A DNA stretch of 30,572 nt from Bacteroidales bacterium UBA5621 (GTDB lineage: Bacteria > Bacteroidota > Bacteroidia > Bacteroidales > VadinHA17). The stretch's first letter is position 1. Each line of letters begins with the position of its first letter. The stretch covers positions 1-30,572 of the forward strand of contig DIKJ01000101.1 of the NCBI GenBank assembly GCA_002424525.1, read 5' to 3'. This document shows positions 9,185 to 17,411 of the stretch, in pieces. The notes below the pieces were generated by a model. That model worked only from the letters and a program-made list of their open reading frames with translations. It was not told the DNA's origin and did not search any database. The translations under genes were made by a program, and so were the position numbers.

Positions 9185-9236
9185 AACTGCTACCAACCTT
9201 AAAAGGTCTGATTCTCAGCCTTATTTATGATCGTAA

Positions 9237-10733
9237 TTATCTTATGCCGTCAGAGAGATGATAAAACATCTCATTCCATCTTAACTCTTTCCTGAGTGAA
9301 CTGATATCGCTTTTCCCGTCTATGACAAGGTACTCGATCCCTGTCATGGAACAGAAGTCTTCAATATACTCTGATGTTATCGCCATGCTGAATCCAGTAT
9401 GATGGGCTCCACCAGCCAATATCCAGGCTTCGGCGGCTCTCTTCAGATCCGGAAGTGGTTTCCACAGGACGCTTGCTACAGGAAGATTAGGCATTACGGG
9501 ACACTCCACCACCTCAACCTCATTCACCACCATCCTGAAACGGTTGCCCAGGTCAATCAGTGAAGCGTTAATGGCCCTGCCGGTGGCAGCCTTGAATACC
9601 AGTCTCGCAGGATCGCCCTTCCCCCCTATTGAAAGCGGGTGAACTTCAAGCGAGGGTTTGCCGGCGGCAATAGACGGACACACCTCGAGCATATGGGCAC
9701 CCAGGACACTCATTCCTGCCGGATCGAGGTGATATGTATAATCCTCCATAAATGATGTTCCGCCCTGAAGCCTTGAAGCCATAACCTTCATCGACCTGAC
9801 AAGGGCCGCTGTCTTCCAGTCACCTTCGGCTCCAAACCCGTAACCCTTCTCCATTAGCCTCTGTACTGCAAGTCCGGGCAGTTGCTTAAGCCCGTGAAGG
9901 TCCTCGAAGGTGGTGGTGAATGCCTTGAAGTTTCCTGCAAGGAGAAATTTCTCCAACCCTGCTTCGATCCGCGCAGCATCCTTCAGGGTGTCCGAGCCGG
10001 CAACATCCCCGGCAAGATTATACTTCTCCTTGTATTCTTCTATCAGAGCCCCGGCTTCGCTTTCAGATACCGATTCAACAGAGGAAACAAGATCCCCGAT
10101 ACCATAACCATATACAGAATAACCCATCCTTATCTGGGCACTTACTTTATTACCCTCTGTAACAGCTACATCGCGCATATTATCACCAAACCTGGCAACT
10201 TTCATCTCAAGTGCATCATGGTATGCAGCGGCAACCCTGACCCAGATGGCGATCCTTCTGACAACATCCCTGTCCTGCCAGTGGCCGACAACGACCTTAC
10301 GGTTAAGCCTCATCCTCGATCCGATGAATCCGAATTCGCGGTCGCCATGAGCCGATTGGTTCAGATTCATGAAATCCATGTCGATGGTCTCCCACGGGAT
10401 ATCCCTGTTAAGCTGTGTGTGAAGGTGAAGGAGCGGCTTGCTGAGAGCCGTCAATCCTTTGATCCACATCTTTGCGGGCGAAAATGTATGCATCCAGGTA
10501 ATAAGCCCGACACAGTTGCTGTTATTGTTCGCCTGAGAGCATAGCTCATAAACGGAATCGGGAGTTGTGAGAACAGGTTTGAAGATTACCCTGCACGGGA
10601 TCTCCGTTGAGTTGTCAAATGCTTCAGTTATCACGGTGGAATCTGCGGCAACCTGCTTAAGTGTTTCAGGGCCGTAAAGATGCTGACTTCCGGTAACGAA
10701 CCAGACCTCCTTGTTGTTTATTTCATACATCAT
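9237..10733 (-). CDS. araA: L-arabinose isomerase AraA
   Basis: The enzyme converts L-arabinose to L-ribulose in the cytoplasm using Mn2+. It is 498 aa, matching the ~500-aa family. Metal and catalytic residues are in their usual contexts: Glu303 (GAEGDWK), Glu330 (SFMEDYTYH), His347 (GAHMLEVCP) and the His444/His445 pair (GGAHHTGFS). The N-terminus ([17 protein letters not shown]) and [16 protein letters not shown] are diagnostic. Two adjacent ATG codons (10733 and 10730) can both start the protein. It lies 27 bp downstream of the symporter gene and upstream of the regulator, in one transcription unit. Confidence 0.97.
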   Translation of the reverse strand: MMYEINNKEVWFVTGSQHLYGPETLKQVAADSTVITEAFDNSTEIPCRVIFKPVLTTPDSVYELCSQANNNSNCVGLITWMHTFSPAKMWIKGLTALSKPLLHLHTQLNRDIPWETIDMDFMNLNQSAHGDREFGFIGSRMRLNRKVVVGHWQDRDVVRRIAIWVRVAAAYHDALEMKVARFGDNMRDVAVTEGNKVSAQIRMGYSVYGYGIGDLVSSVESVSESEAGALIEEYKEKYNLAGDVAGSDTLKDAARIEAGLEKFLLAGNFKAFTTTFEDLHGLKQLPGLAVQRLMEKGYGFGAEGDWKTAALVRSMKVMASRLQGGTSFMEDYTYHLDPAGMSVLGAHMLEVCPSIAAGKPSLEVHPLSIGGKGDPARLVFKAATGRAINASLIDLGNRFRMVVNEVEVVECPVMPNLPVASVLWKPLPDLKRAAEAWILAGGAHHTGFSMAITSEYIEDFCSMTGIEYLVIDGKSDISSLRKELRWNEMFYHLSDGIR

Positions 10734-10760
10734 TCAAGTTACTTTAAAAGTTACACTTTA

Positions 10761-12413
10761 CTACCAGAAATAAATATAGAATGCAACTATCACAACTATA
10801 ACAATCCCTGAGAAGAAGAGATCCCAGTTGTTCCAGCCGGCTCTGGTGACAGCTTTCTCCTCAGCTGTTGCCGAGCCAAAATACAATCCCCTTATTGCTA
10901 CCGGATCTGGTTTTGGCGTGACCATGCTGGTGAAGATCATAAGCAATATGACGATAAAGAAGATAACTATTTCATAATGAAGCCAGTTAGGCGCAAGGAA
11001 CAATTTATGAAAAATGCTTGACTCAGCCAGGTTTTTGCCGAAGACAACAAATCCGAGCCGTGTCATACCGAGAATAAATCCTGAGACAAGACCGTAGAAT
11101 CCGGCTTTGGGGGTTATCCTCTTTGAGATAACTCCTAACAGGAATACTGCTGCTATACCGGGAGCAAGCATTGACTGGACATCCTGAAGGTATTCGTAGA
11201 GAACTTTTCCTATTCCTTTCATGACAGGGATCCAGAGTATTCCAAGAACAACAACAACCATGGTTGCTATCCTTCCTACCCTGACAAGCTCTTTTTCAGG
11301 AGCTTCCGGTTTATATTTCTTGTAGAAGTCGACGGTGAAGAGGGTAGCAGAGGAGTTATAGAGTGAAGCAAGTGAACTCATAAGCGCAGCAAGTATCCCG
11401 CCAACCACAAGTCCGGTGAAACCGAGCGGAAGCAAATTCTTGACCATTGCAGGGAACGCGGCATCTGAATCAGTAAGAACCATGAGACCCTTCTGGTTAA
11501 GGGCGTAGGCAATCATCCCGGGAATAAGGAATATAAAAACCGGCGAAAGTTTGAAGGTCGCACCGAGTATTGCGCCTCTTCTCGATTCAGTCTGGTTACG
11601 CCCTGAAAGAACCCTCTGGACAATGAACTGGTCGGTGCACCAGTACCAGAAACCGATGATCGCCGATCCCAGGATAACTCCGGTCCACGGGAACTCAGGG
11701 TCTTGCGGGGACCTCATAAGATTGGTCATGGTGTCTCCTGCCTCGTTTATCGGAACTGCCCTGCAGATCTCCATCATTTCTGACCAGCCACCCAGTTTTA
11801 TAAGTCCGATAACCAGGATGGCAAGCGAACCGATCAGCAATACGGGCGTTTGCAGAACAGAGGTGTACAATACTGCCCTCATACCCCCCAGAGTTGTGTA
11901 GACACCGGTCAGGAGGACCAGGGCAATGGCACTGATCCAGAAAAAATCTATCCCGAATATCGATTCAATTCCAAACACCTCCTTGAATACAATACCACCG
12001 GCATAAACTGTAACTGCCACTTTGGTAAGGACATAGCTGACAAGTGAGATTATTGATAGAAACGACCTTGAGTTTCGATTGTATCTCTTCTCAAGGAACT
12101 CCGGCATTGTGAATACTCCGCTCCTTGCATAGAAAGGAACGAAGAACCACCCCAGGATCAGGATGATCCAGCCGTGCATCTCCCAGTGAGCCATTGCCAT
12201 ACCGCTGGAAGCTCCGGCTCCTGCAAGTCCCACAAGATGTTCCGAGCCGATGTTGGAAGCAAAAATTGATGCACCAATCGCCAGCCAGGTGGCATCCCGG
12301 CCGGCCAGGAAGTAATCGGTGGTGGTCTCTTTTCCCTTTCTGACAACCCACACAATTATTGCTACCAGTCCAAGACAGAAAAAACCCAGGACTAACCAGT
12401 CTAATGTTTCCAT
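10761..12413 (-). CDS. SSS-family Na+/sugar symporter, probable L-arabinose importer
   Basis: This is an inner-membrane sodium:solute symporter of the SGLT-like branch. It is 550 aa with ~14 hydrophobic segments. The conserved stretches are FLAGRDATWLAIGASIFASNIGSEHLVGLAGAG (given here only as motif positions ~36-68), GVFTMPEFLEKRYN, and GGMRAVLYT. The region SLYNSSATLFTVDFYKKYKPEA (~350-371) matches the Na+ site-adjacent TM8 of sugar symporters. It is the first gene of the operon, directly upstream of araA. Bacteroides ara operons likewise carry an SSS transporter, which supports arabinose as substrate (inference). The start ATG 12413 gives the normal short periplasmic N-terminus. Confidence 0.88.
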   Translation of the reverse strand: METLDWLVLGFFCLGLVAIIVWVVRKGKETTTDYFLAGRDATWLAIGASIFASNIGSEHLVGLAGAGASSGMAMAHWEMHGWIILILGWFFVPFYARSGVFTMPEFLEKRYNRNSRSFLSIISLVSYVLTKVAVTVYAGGIVFKEVFGIESIFGIDFFWISAIALVLLTGVYTTLGGMRAVLYTSVLQTPVLLIGSLAILVIGLIKLGGWSEMMEICRAVPINEAGDTMTNLMRSPQDPEFPWTGVILGSAIIGFWYWCTDQFIVQRVLSGRNQTESRRGAILGATFKLSPVFIFLIPGMIAYALNQKGLMVLTDSDAAFPAMVKNLLPLGFTGLVVGGILAALMSSLASLYNSSATLFTVDFYKKYKPEAPEKELVRVGRIATMVVVVLGILWIPVMKGIGKVLYEYLQDVQSMLAPGIAAVFLLGVISKRITPKAGFYGLVSGFILGMTRLGFVVFGKNLAESSIFHKLFLAPNWLHYEIVIFFIVILLMIFTSMVTPKPDPVAIRGLYFGSATAEEKAVTRAGWNNWDLFFSGIVIVVIVAFYIYFW

Positions 12414-12524
12414 AATTATTCTTTTTTACGTTAAGTTAGTTATGTCGATCCTATTTCAGATCTGATCAGGTTATTAATTGGATGAATTACAAGTATTTCG
12501 GTTAAAAGGTTACAGGGTTCTCAT

Positions 12525-12569
12525 CAAATTTACAAATATATTTTTTAAATGTAAGCTATACACTTAAAC
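12525..12569 (-). promoter_or_regulatory. Candidate promoter of the arabinose operon
   Basis: Reading leftward, TATATTTG (12540-12533) and the adjoining TAAATTTG (12532-12525) both match the Bacteroidota -7 box TAnnTTTG. A weak -33-like GTTTAAG lies around 12563-12569. A 13-bp palindrome, TGTA-AGCTA-TACA (12550-12562), sits between the two elements, where an operator for the Nudix regulator could lie. The predicted 5' UTR to the symporter ATG is roughly 105-115 nt. No transcription evidence is available from sequence alone. Confidence 0.45.
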
Positions 12570-12623
12570 TTTTTTTTGAAATTTTCTTTAATTTACGGAA
12601 ACGGGGAGGACGGAATGCGGAAG

Positions 12624-12639
12624 ATCCGCTGGCGCGGAT
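12624..12639. other. Small hairpin after the acyltransferase gene
   Basis: This is a perfect 6-bp inverted repeat (ATCCGC/GCGGAT) with a 4-nt loop, 20 bases beyond the stop of the minus-strand acyltransferase gene. No T-tract follows. It may mark the 3' end of that transcript. The rest of 12414-12658 holds the ara promoter and AT-rich sequence. Confidence 0.3.
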
Positions 12640-12658
12640 TCTGCTCACCGAAGGTAAA

Positions 12659-13465
12659 CTATGAAACCTTATTGCTACCCCATTCCCTGAGGGATGCCTG
12701 AATGAATTCAATAATCCTCTGGTTTTCATCCTTCCCGCTGCCGGTAACGCTGAAAGGTTCACCGAAGCTGAAGTATATCGGCTTTTCAGGATCGAGCGGC
12801 CCCAGCTCCCTGACCACTCCGCCCTGCCCCCAGAAATCAGTCTTTAGTGCAAACGGTACAATTTCCACCCCGGCTTTTTTTGCCAGCTTCACCCCGAGAG
12901 AATTAAAATCTTCCGGCTTAAAGACAAGGCTCCTTGTGCTCTGAGGGAAAATAATTACCGACCTGCCTTCCGACAGGATCTTAGTTCCATCATTCATCAC
13001 CGCTTCAAGATCTTTCCGGGGATCTTTCCTTCCCACCACGATCGGATCCCTCGATTTCATAACATCCCCGAAAAGTGGATGCCTCACAAGGCTCTCCTTC
13101 ACTACGAATGTTACCTCCCTGAAAGGGGCAATAATACATGGAAGAACCATCGTCTCAAGCGTGCTCATATGGTTTCCGATGAAAAGAACAGGCTTCTCTG
13201 ATTTTGCAATATTATCCAGCCCCGTGATATGAAATCTGCCTCCAGTTTGTTCAATAAATCTGAAAATATAGTATGATGAGTCGGACCAGGCTTTGGTATC
13301 ATATGCCCCCCATCTGGCTTCTTTCCTTGTTTTCAGGACAATATATGCGAACCTGAGCGTAAACCAGACCCGGTTACCCTGCAGGAACCGGTACCAAAGA
13401 CCAGATTTTCTTACCGGAGTATGGTAAGAATGTGATCCAAAATATTTCTCCGGCATCAGATTCAT
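12659..13465 (-). CDS. PlsC-like 1-acylglycerol-3-phosphate acyltransferase
   Basis: This is a lysophospholipid acyltransferase (LPLAT) fold protein that probably adds an acyl chain to a lysophosphatidic acid-like or other lipid acceptor at the membrane. It is 268 aa from ATG 13465; an in-frame TTG six bases upstream is less likely. The catalytic block I motif is present as NHMSTLE (His99, with Glu104 in place of the usual Asp of HX4D). The block III acceptor motif is FPQSTRS (173-179) in place of FPEGTRS. VVKESLVRHPLFGDVM corresponds to block II. The replacement of Asp by Glu and Glu-Gly by Gln-Ser marks a divergent subfamily whose acyl donor and acceptor cannot be stated. It is divergent from the neighbouring SSS transporter, with a 109-bp gap. 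Confidence 0.82.
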   Translation of the reverse strand: MNLMPEKYFGSHSYHTPVRKSGLWYRFLQGNRVWFTLRFAYIVLKTRKEARWGAYDTKAWSDSSYYIFRFIEQTGGRFHITGLDNIAKSEKPVLFIGNHMSTLETMVLPCIIAPFREVTFVVKESLVRHPLFGDVMKSRDPIVVGRKDPRKDLEAVMNDGTKILSEGRSVIIFPQSTRSLVFKPEDFNSLGVKLAKKAGVEIVPFALKTDFWGQGGVVRELGPLDPEKPIYFSFGEPFSVTGSGKDENQRIIEFIQASLREWGSNKVS

Positions 13466-13526
13466 AATCAAAAATCAGTTATTTTGAATTTTACAAAACA
13501 AATACTCATTCTATATGCCGTAAAGT

Positions 13527-13534
13527 TAGATTTG
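13527..13534 (+). promoter_or_regulatory. Candidate -7 box for the SSS/BNR operon
   Basis: TAGATTTG matches the Bacteroidota TAnnTTTG -7 consensus and lies 40 bases before the transporter ATG 13575. No good TTTG element sits at the expected distance upstream. Confidence 0.4.
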
Positions 13535-13574
13535 ATTTTTAATTTTAAAAACCTTTTATAACGAAACCTGATTT

Positions 13575-15071
13575 ATGGATCTGCCCCTTTTAGATTCGAT
13601 AGTTTTCTTTGCCCTGGTCACGGGCAACATCCTCTTCGGTGCCAGCTTCTTTTTCAGGAACAGAACACCGGACCAGTTCACGGCAGGAAGCAGAAACCTC
13701 CCGGCGTTTGCGGTAGGAATGTCAATATTTGCCACATACGTAAGCAGTATTAGCTTTCTCGCATTACCCGGGAAGGCATATATGTCCGACTGGAATGCCT
13801 TTGTGTTCAGCCTGTCAATTCCCGTCGCAACAATTATTGCCATCAGGTTCTTTGTACCCCTTTACAGGGGCATCGGAAACATTTCTGCCTATTACTATCT
13901 TGAATTGCGCTTTGGAGCCTGGGCAAGGCTTTATGCATCACTCTGCTATATCCTCACACAGCTGATGCGCACCGGGGCTATCCTGTTACTGCTTGCCCTT
14001 GCTCTCAATGCTCTCTTCGGATGGAATGTCAGCACAATTATCATCCTTACAGGATTTATGGTAATGCTCTATTCTATGCTTGGAGGGATAAGGGCCGTTA
14101 TCTGGACTGATACTATTCAGGCTGTAATTCTGATCGCAGGGGCGCTTATCAGTGCTGCTTATCTTACCTTTTCAATGCCGGAAGGGCCCGGCCAGATCTT
14201 TAGCATTGCCTTAGAGAATAATAAGTTCAGTCTCGGCAGTTTTAGTCTAAGCCTTGCTGATTCGACATTCTGGGTAGTTTTGATCTATGGGTTATTCATA
14301 AACCTCCAGAACTACGGAATAGACCAGAACTTCGTACAGCGCTATATGACTACCGGGACCGACAGAGAAGCAAAATCATCGGCCCTGTTCGGATCATTGC
14401 TGTACATACCGGTATCCCTTGTATTCTTTTATATCGGAACAGCACTTTTCTCCTTTTATGCGGCACAACCCGACCTGCTTCCAGATTCTCTCAGGATTCC
14501 CGGATCAGGCGACAAGATTTTCCCCTTTTTCATTGTAGCACAGCTTCCTGCCGGAATAACAGGCTTGCTTGTCGCAGCAATATTTGCAGCAGGTATGAGT
14601 ACTGTCTCCACAAGTCTGAACAGTACCGCAACAATTGTTCTTTCAGATTATTATAAGAGATACTTCAACAGGGAAGCCAATGAGAAGCAATCCATGGCGG
14701 TGCTCTACATCTCTTCCTTCCTGACCGGTACGGCAGGCGTTGTAATTGCGCTCCTGCTTGTAGGCGTTGAAAGCGTCCTGGACGCATGGTGGTCTCTCGC
14801 ATCGATCTTCAGCGGGGGAATGCTGGGTCTTTTCCTGCTTGGCTTCATTGCCAGAAAAGCAAAGAACTCAGATGCCGCGACAGGGGTTATTATCGGCGTT
14901 CTTGTAATCAGCTGGATGAGCCTTTCACCGCTCTGTTTTAACGGAGATAAGCTCCTTGCCTTCAGGAGCCCCTTCCACAGCAACCTTACTATTGTGTTCG
15001 GAACCATGGTAATATTTCTCACAGGATTTATTTTAACTAAATTTGTAAAAACACACCCCAAGAAATCATGA
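13575..15071 (+). CDS. SSS-family Na+/solute symporter, unknown substrate
   Basis: This is an inner-membrane sodium:solute symporter of 498 aa with about 13 transmembrane segments. The N-terminal AGSRNLPAFAVGMSIFATYVSS and GGIRAVIWTDTIQ are standard SSS motifs. AAGMSTVSTSLNSTATIVLSDYYKRYF (~337-363) is the TM8 Na+-site region with its Ser/Thr residues. It belongs to a different branch from the arabinose symporter in this window. Its TGA stop overlaps the ATG of the next gene by 4 bases (ATGA), so transporter and secreted hydrolase-like protein are translationally coupled. The substrate is likely whatever the partner releases; a sialic acid or another acidic sugar is a guess from the family only. 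Confidence 0.88.
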   Translation: MDLPLLDSIVFFALVTGNILFGASFFFRNRTPDQFTAGSRNLPAFAVGMSIFATYVSSISFLALPGKAYMSDWNAFVFSLSIPVATIIAIRFFVPLYRGIGNISAYYYLELRFGAWARLYASLCYILTQLMRTGAILLLLALALNALFGWNVSTIIILTGFMVMLYSMLGGIRAVIWTDTIQAVILIAGALISAAYLTFSMPEGPGQIFSIALENNKFSLGSFSLSLADSTFWVVLIYGLFINLQNYGIDQNFVQRYMTTGTDREAKSSALFGSLLYIPVSLVFFYIGTALFSFYAAQPDLLPDSLRIPGSGDKIFPFFIVAQLPAGITGLLVAAIFAAGMSTVSTSLNSTATIVLSDYYKRYFNREANEKQSMAVLYISSFLTGTAGVVIALLLVGVESVLDAWWSLASIFSGGMLGLFLLGFIARKAKNSDAATGVIIGVLVISWMSLSPLCFNGDKLLAFRSPFHSNLTIVFGTMVIFLTGFILTKFVKTHPKKS

Positions 15072-16132
15072 AGAAGATTCTTATTATCTCCGTCATCTGT
15101 GTGATGACCTGTTTCTCAACTGCTCACAGCCAGTATATGGGAGAACAATGCATTGTGAAATCCGAATTTATCTACCAGCCTGAAGATGTACCATTTCCAA
15201 GCTGTCATGCATCCACGATCATCGAAACAAAAACAGGACTTCTTGCGGCCTGGTTTGGAGGCACCGCCGAAAGAAATCCTGACGTGGGGATATGGATAAG
15301 TCATTATAAAAAAGGCAAGTGGTCGGTCCCGGTGGAGGTTGCAGACGGTGTCCAGCACAAAGGAAAACGGTGGCCCTGCTGGAACCCGGTTCTGTACAAC
15401 ACCGGAAAAGAAATACTTCTGTTCTTCAAAGTTGGTCCGAGCCCGTCGACATGGTGGGGAGAAATGATGACTTCCTCCAACAACGGGAAAACCTGGTCAC
15501 GGCCATACCGACTTCCCGAAGATATCTCAGGTCCGGTGAAAAACAAGCCCGTGCTTCTCGGCAACGGGGAACTTATCTGCCCTTCGAGCACCGAGCATGA
15601 CGGCTGGAGGGTCCACATGGAGTTTACTTCCGATAACGGACTGACATGGGAACGGACTCCCCCGCTGAATGAAAAGAATATTGGAGCCATTCAGCCTTCC
15701 ATCCTGACTTACCCTTCCGGCATGATCCAGCTGCTTTGCCGGAGCAGAGAGTCGCAGGTTCTGTCATCATGGTCGGAAGATAACGGACGCACATGGAGCG
15801 AGATGGTTCCTTCCGGTCTGCCAAACCCTAACTCCGGCACCGATGCCCTGACGTTGAAGGACGGGCGCCAGCTCATTGTTTATAATCATTTAACATCCGG
15901 CCGCTATCTTCTTAATGTTGCTGTTTCAGATGACGGAAAAAACTGGCAGGCCTGCAGTCTCCTCGAAAATGATGAGCCCGGGAACGAGTATTCATACCCT
16001 GCAGTAATACAATCAAATGACGGGAAGGTGCATATCACCTATACCTGGAAGCGGAAGATTATTAAACATGTAGTTCTGGATCCGCTTAAGATATCTGCAA
16101 AACCAATAATAAACGGAGTATGGCCCGACTGA
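15068..16132 (+). CDS. Secreted Asp-box (BNR) beta-propeller, sialidase-like
   Basis: The 354-aa protein has a signal peptide (1-21, ending AHS-Q) and a predicted six-bladed propeller of the BNR_2/sialidase superfamily. Four Asp-box motifs are visible: SSNNGKTW (136-143), TSDNGLTW (187-194), SEDNGRTW (236-243) and SDDGKNW (287-293). The opening block (PSCHASTIIETKTGLLAAWFGG, about 45-65) is typical of BNR_2 proteins. The classical sialidase FRIP/YRIP arginine motif is not present, so sialidase activity is doubtful. A related exo-hydrolase or lyase acting on another acidic or deoxy sugar is equally possible. It is translationally coupled to the upstream SSS transporter and converges with the Nramp gene, only 14 bp away. 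Confidence 0.8.
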   Translation: MKKILIISVICVMTCFSTAHSQYMGEQCIVKSEFIYQPEDVPFPSCHASTIIETKTGLLAAWFGGTAERNPDVGIWISHYKKGKWSVPVEVADGVQHKGKRWPCWNPVLYNTGKEILLFFKVGPSPSTWWGEMMTSSNNGKTWSRPYRLPEDISGPVKNKPVLLGNGELICPSSTEHDGWRVHMEFTSDNGLTWERTPPLNEKNIGAIQPSILTYPSGMIQLLCRSRESQVLSSWSEDNGRTWSEMVPSGLPNPNSGTDALTLKDGRQLIVYNHLTSGRYLLNVAVSDDGKNWQACSLLENDEPGNEYSYPAVIQSNDGKVHITYTWKRKIIKHVVLDPLKISAKPIINGVWPD

Positions 16133-16146
16133 TGTCGTCGCGATCC

Positions 16147-17400
16147 TTATACTCCTCCGGAAGGCATAATAAGCAGGGCTATTGAAAGTGCAACCAGGAT
16201 GCCCACAGCGCTCCATCCGATAATATTCTGAAAAGGCTTGTTCACATACTGCCCCATTATCTTCTTATTGTTTACAAGCAACATCATGCTTATCAGGACA
16301 ACCGGAAGTATGAACCCGTTCAATACCTGGGTCCAGATTGAAATTGCTATAAGTGGAGCATTCGGTATCATTATTATTATTGCGGAAATGATAAGGATGC
16401 CCGTGTAGAGGATATAAAATTCCCTGGCTTCATCCCATTTCTTATCAATTCCGGATTCAAATCCAAATGCCTCACAGATAAAAAAGGCTGTAGCGAGAGG
16501 GAGTATCGTGGCAGAGAATACGGAAGCCACGAAAAGGCCGAAAGCAAATACATGCGATGATAACTTTCCTGCAAGTGGTTCCAGCGCAAGAGCGGCATCT
16601 TTTGCCTCATTGATAATTATCCCGTTGGGGTGAAGGGTTGCACCGCAGGCTACCATGATAAAGAAAGCCACTACAACTGTCACCACGCACCCGACAGTTA
16701 TATCTGCAATTGTATAATTGTAATTCTTCATTTTAAGCCCCTTTTCGATTACCGTGGCCTGCATATAGAATTGCATCCAGGGGGCGATTGTTGTCCCGAC
16801 AAGAGCGATGATCATTGTAAGGCTCTGGGTGTTCATCGCGACCTGCGGCCTGATAATTGCCGTCCCGATCTCTCCCCAGTCAGGTTTACTCATAATTGCA
16901 GAAACTATATATGTGAGAAGTGTAGCGCTGAAAATCAGAAAGATCCTTTCTGCAATCTTGTAGGTCCCCTTAACAACCAGTACCCAAACCAGAAAAGCTA
17001 CAACCGGCACTGAAATATATTTTGTCACACCGAAGATCTCCATACTGCCTGCAACACCTGCAAATTCCGTGGTTGTGTTGCCAATGTTCGAAACAAGCAA
17101 TCCTGCAAAAACAAAGAAAGTGATCTTAACCCCGGCATTTTCGCGGATAAGGTCTGAAAGACCCTTGCCGGTAACAATGCCCATCCTGGCATTCATCTCC
17201 TGGACTACCATCAAAACAATGAATGAGGGGATCAGTGTCCAGATCATCCTGTATCCGTAAAGAGCGCCTGCGACAGAGTACGTCGTTATTCCGCCGGCGT
17301 CGTTGTCGACACTTCCGGTAATGATTCCGGGGCCCAGGATGGCCAGAAAGAGGGCCAGGCGTTTGAAGTACTGTTTTTTTTTGATTTGCAATTTCTGCAT
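16147..17400 (-). CDS. Nramp-related transporter, probable Mg2+ importer (NRMT-like)
   Basis: This is an inner-membrane transporter of the Nramp (SLC11) fold: 417 aa with about 11 hydrophobic helices. The TM1 region GPGIITGSVDNDAGGITT aligns with GPG...DPGN of manganese/iron Nramps: Asp34 is kept, but the Pro and Asn of DPGN become Ala35 and Gly37. In TM6, the canonical MPH reads A206-P-W208, so the thioether ligand that selects Mn2+/Fe2+ and the His are both lost. Loss of this Met is a recognised feature of Nramp-related Mg2+ transporters (NRMTs), which suggests Mg2+ as substrate (inference). The gene follows an MgtE-type sensor gene after 11 bp, and the shared leader has Mg2+-type regulatory features. 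The start ATG 17400 gives a basic N-terminus. It converges with the BNR gene and no terminator is evident. Confidence 0.87.
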   Translation of the reverse strand: MQKLQIKKKQYFKRLALFLAILGPGIITGSVDNDAGGITTYSVAGALYGYRMIWTLIPSFIVLMVVQEMNARMGIVTGKGLSDLIRENAGVKITFFVFAGLLVSNIGNTTTEFAGVAGSMEIFGVTKYISVPVVAFLVWVLVVKGTYKIAERIFLIFSATLLTYIVSAIMSKPDWGEIGTAIIRPQVAMNTQSLTMIIALVGTTIAPWMQFYMQATVIEKGLKMKNYNYTIADITVGCVVTVVVAFFIMVACGATLHPNGIIINEAKDAALALEPLAGKLSSHVFAFGLFVASVFSATILPLATAFFICEAFGFESGIDKKWDEAREFYILYTGILIISAIIIMIPNAPLIAISIWTQVLNGFILPVVLISMMLLVNNKKIMGQYVNKPFQNIIGWSAVGILVALSIALLIMPSGGV

Positions 17401-17411
17401 GTCTCAGTCTC

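Noticed and set aside
9882..10544. 220-codon plus-strand frame opposite araA
   Set aside because: It is antisense to a clearly functional isomerase gene and has no family resemblance; it is a shadow of its codon bias.
12522..12536. Four-codon upstream ORF (MRTL) in the ara leader
   Set aside because: It falls at or before the predicted transcript start, depending on which -7 box is used, and no supporting structure was found.
15068..16132. Firm sialidase (nan pathway) assignment
   Set aside because: The Asp boxes support the fold, but the FRIP/YRIP motif is absent and no nan genes are nearby, so only a sialidase-like call is made.
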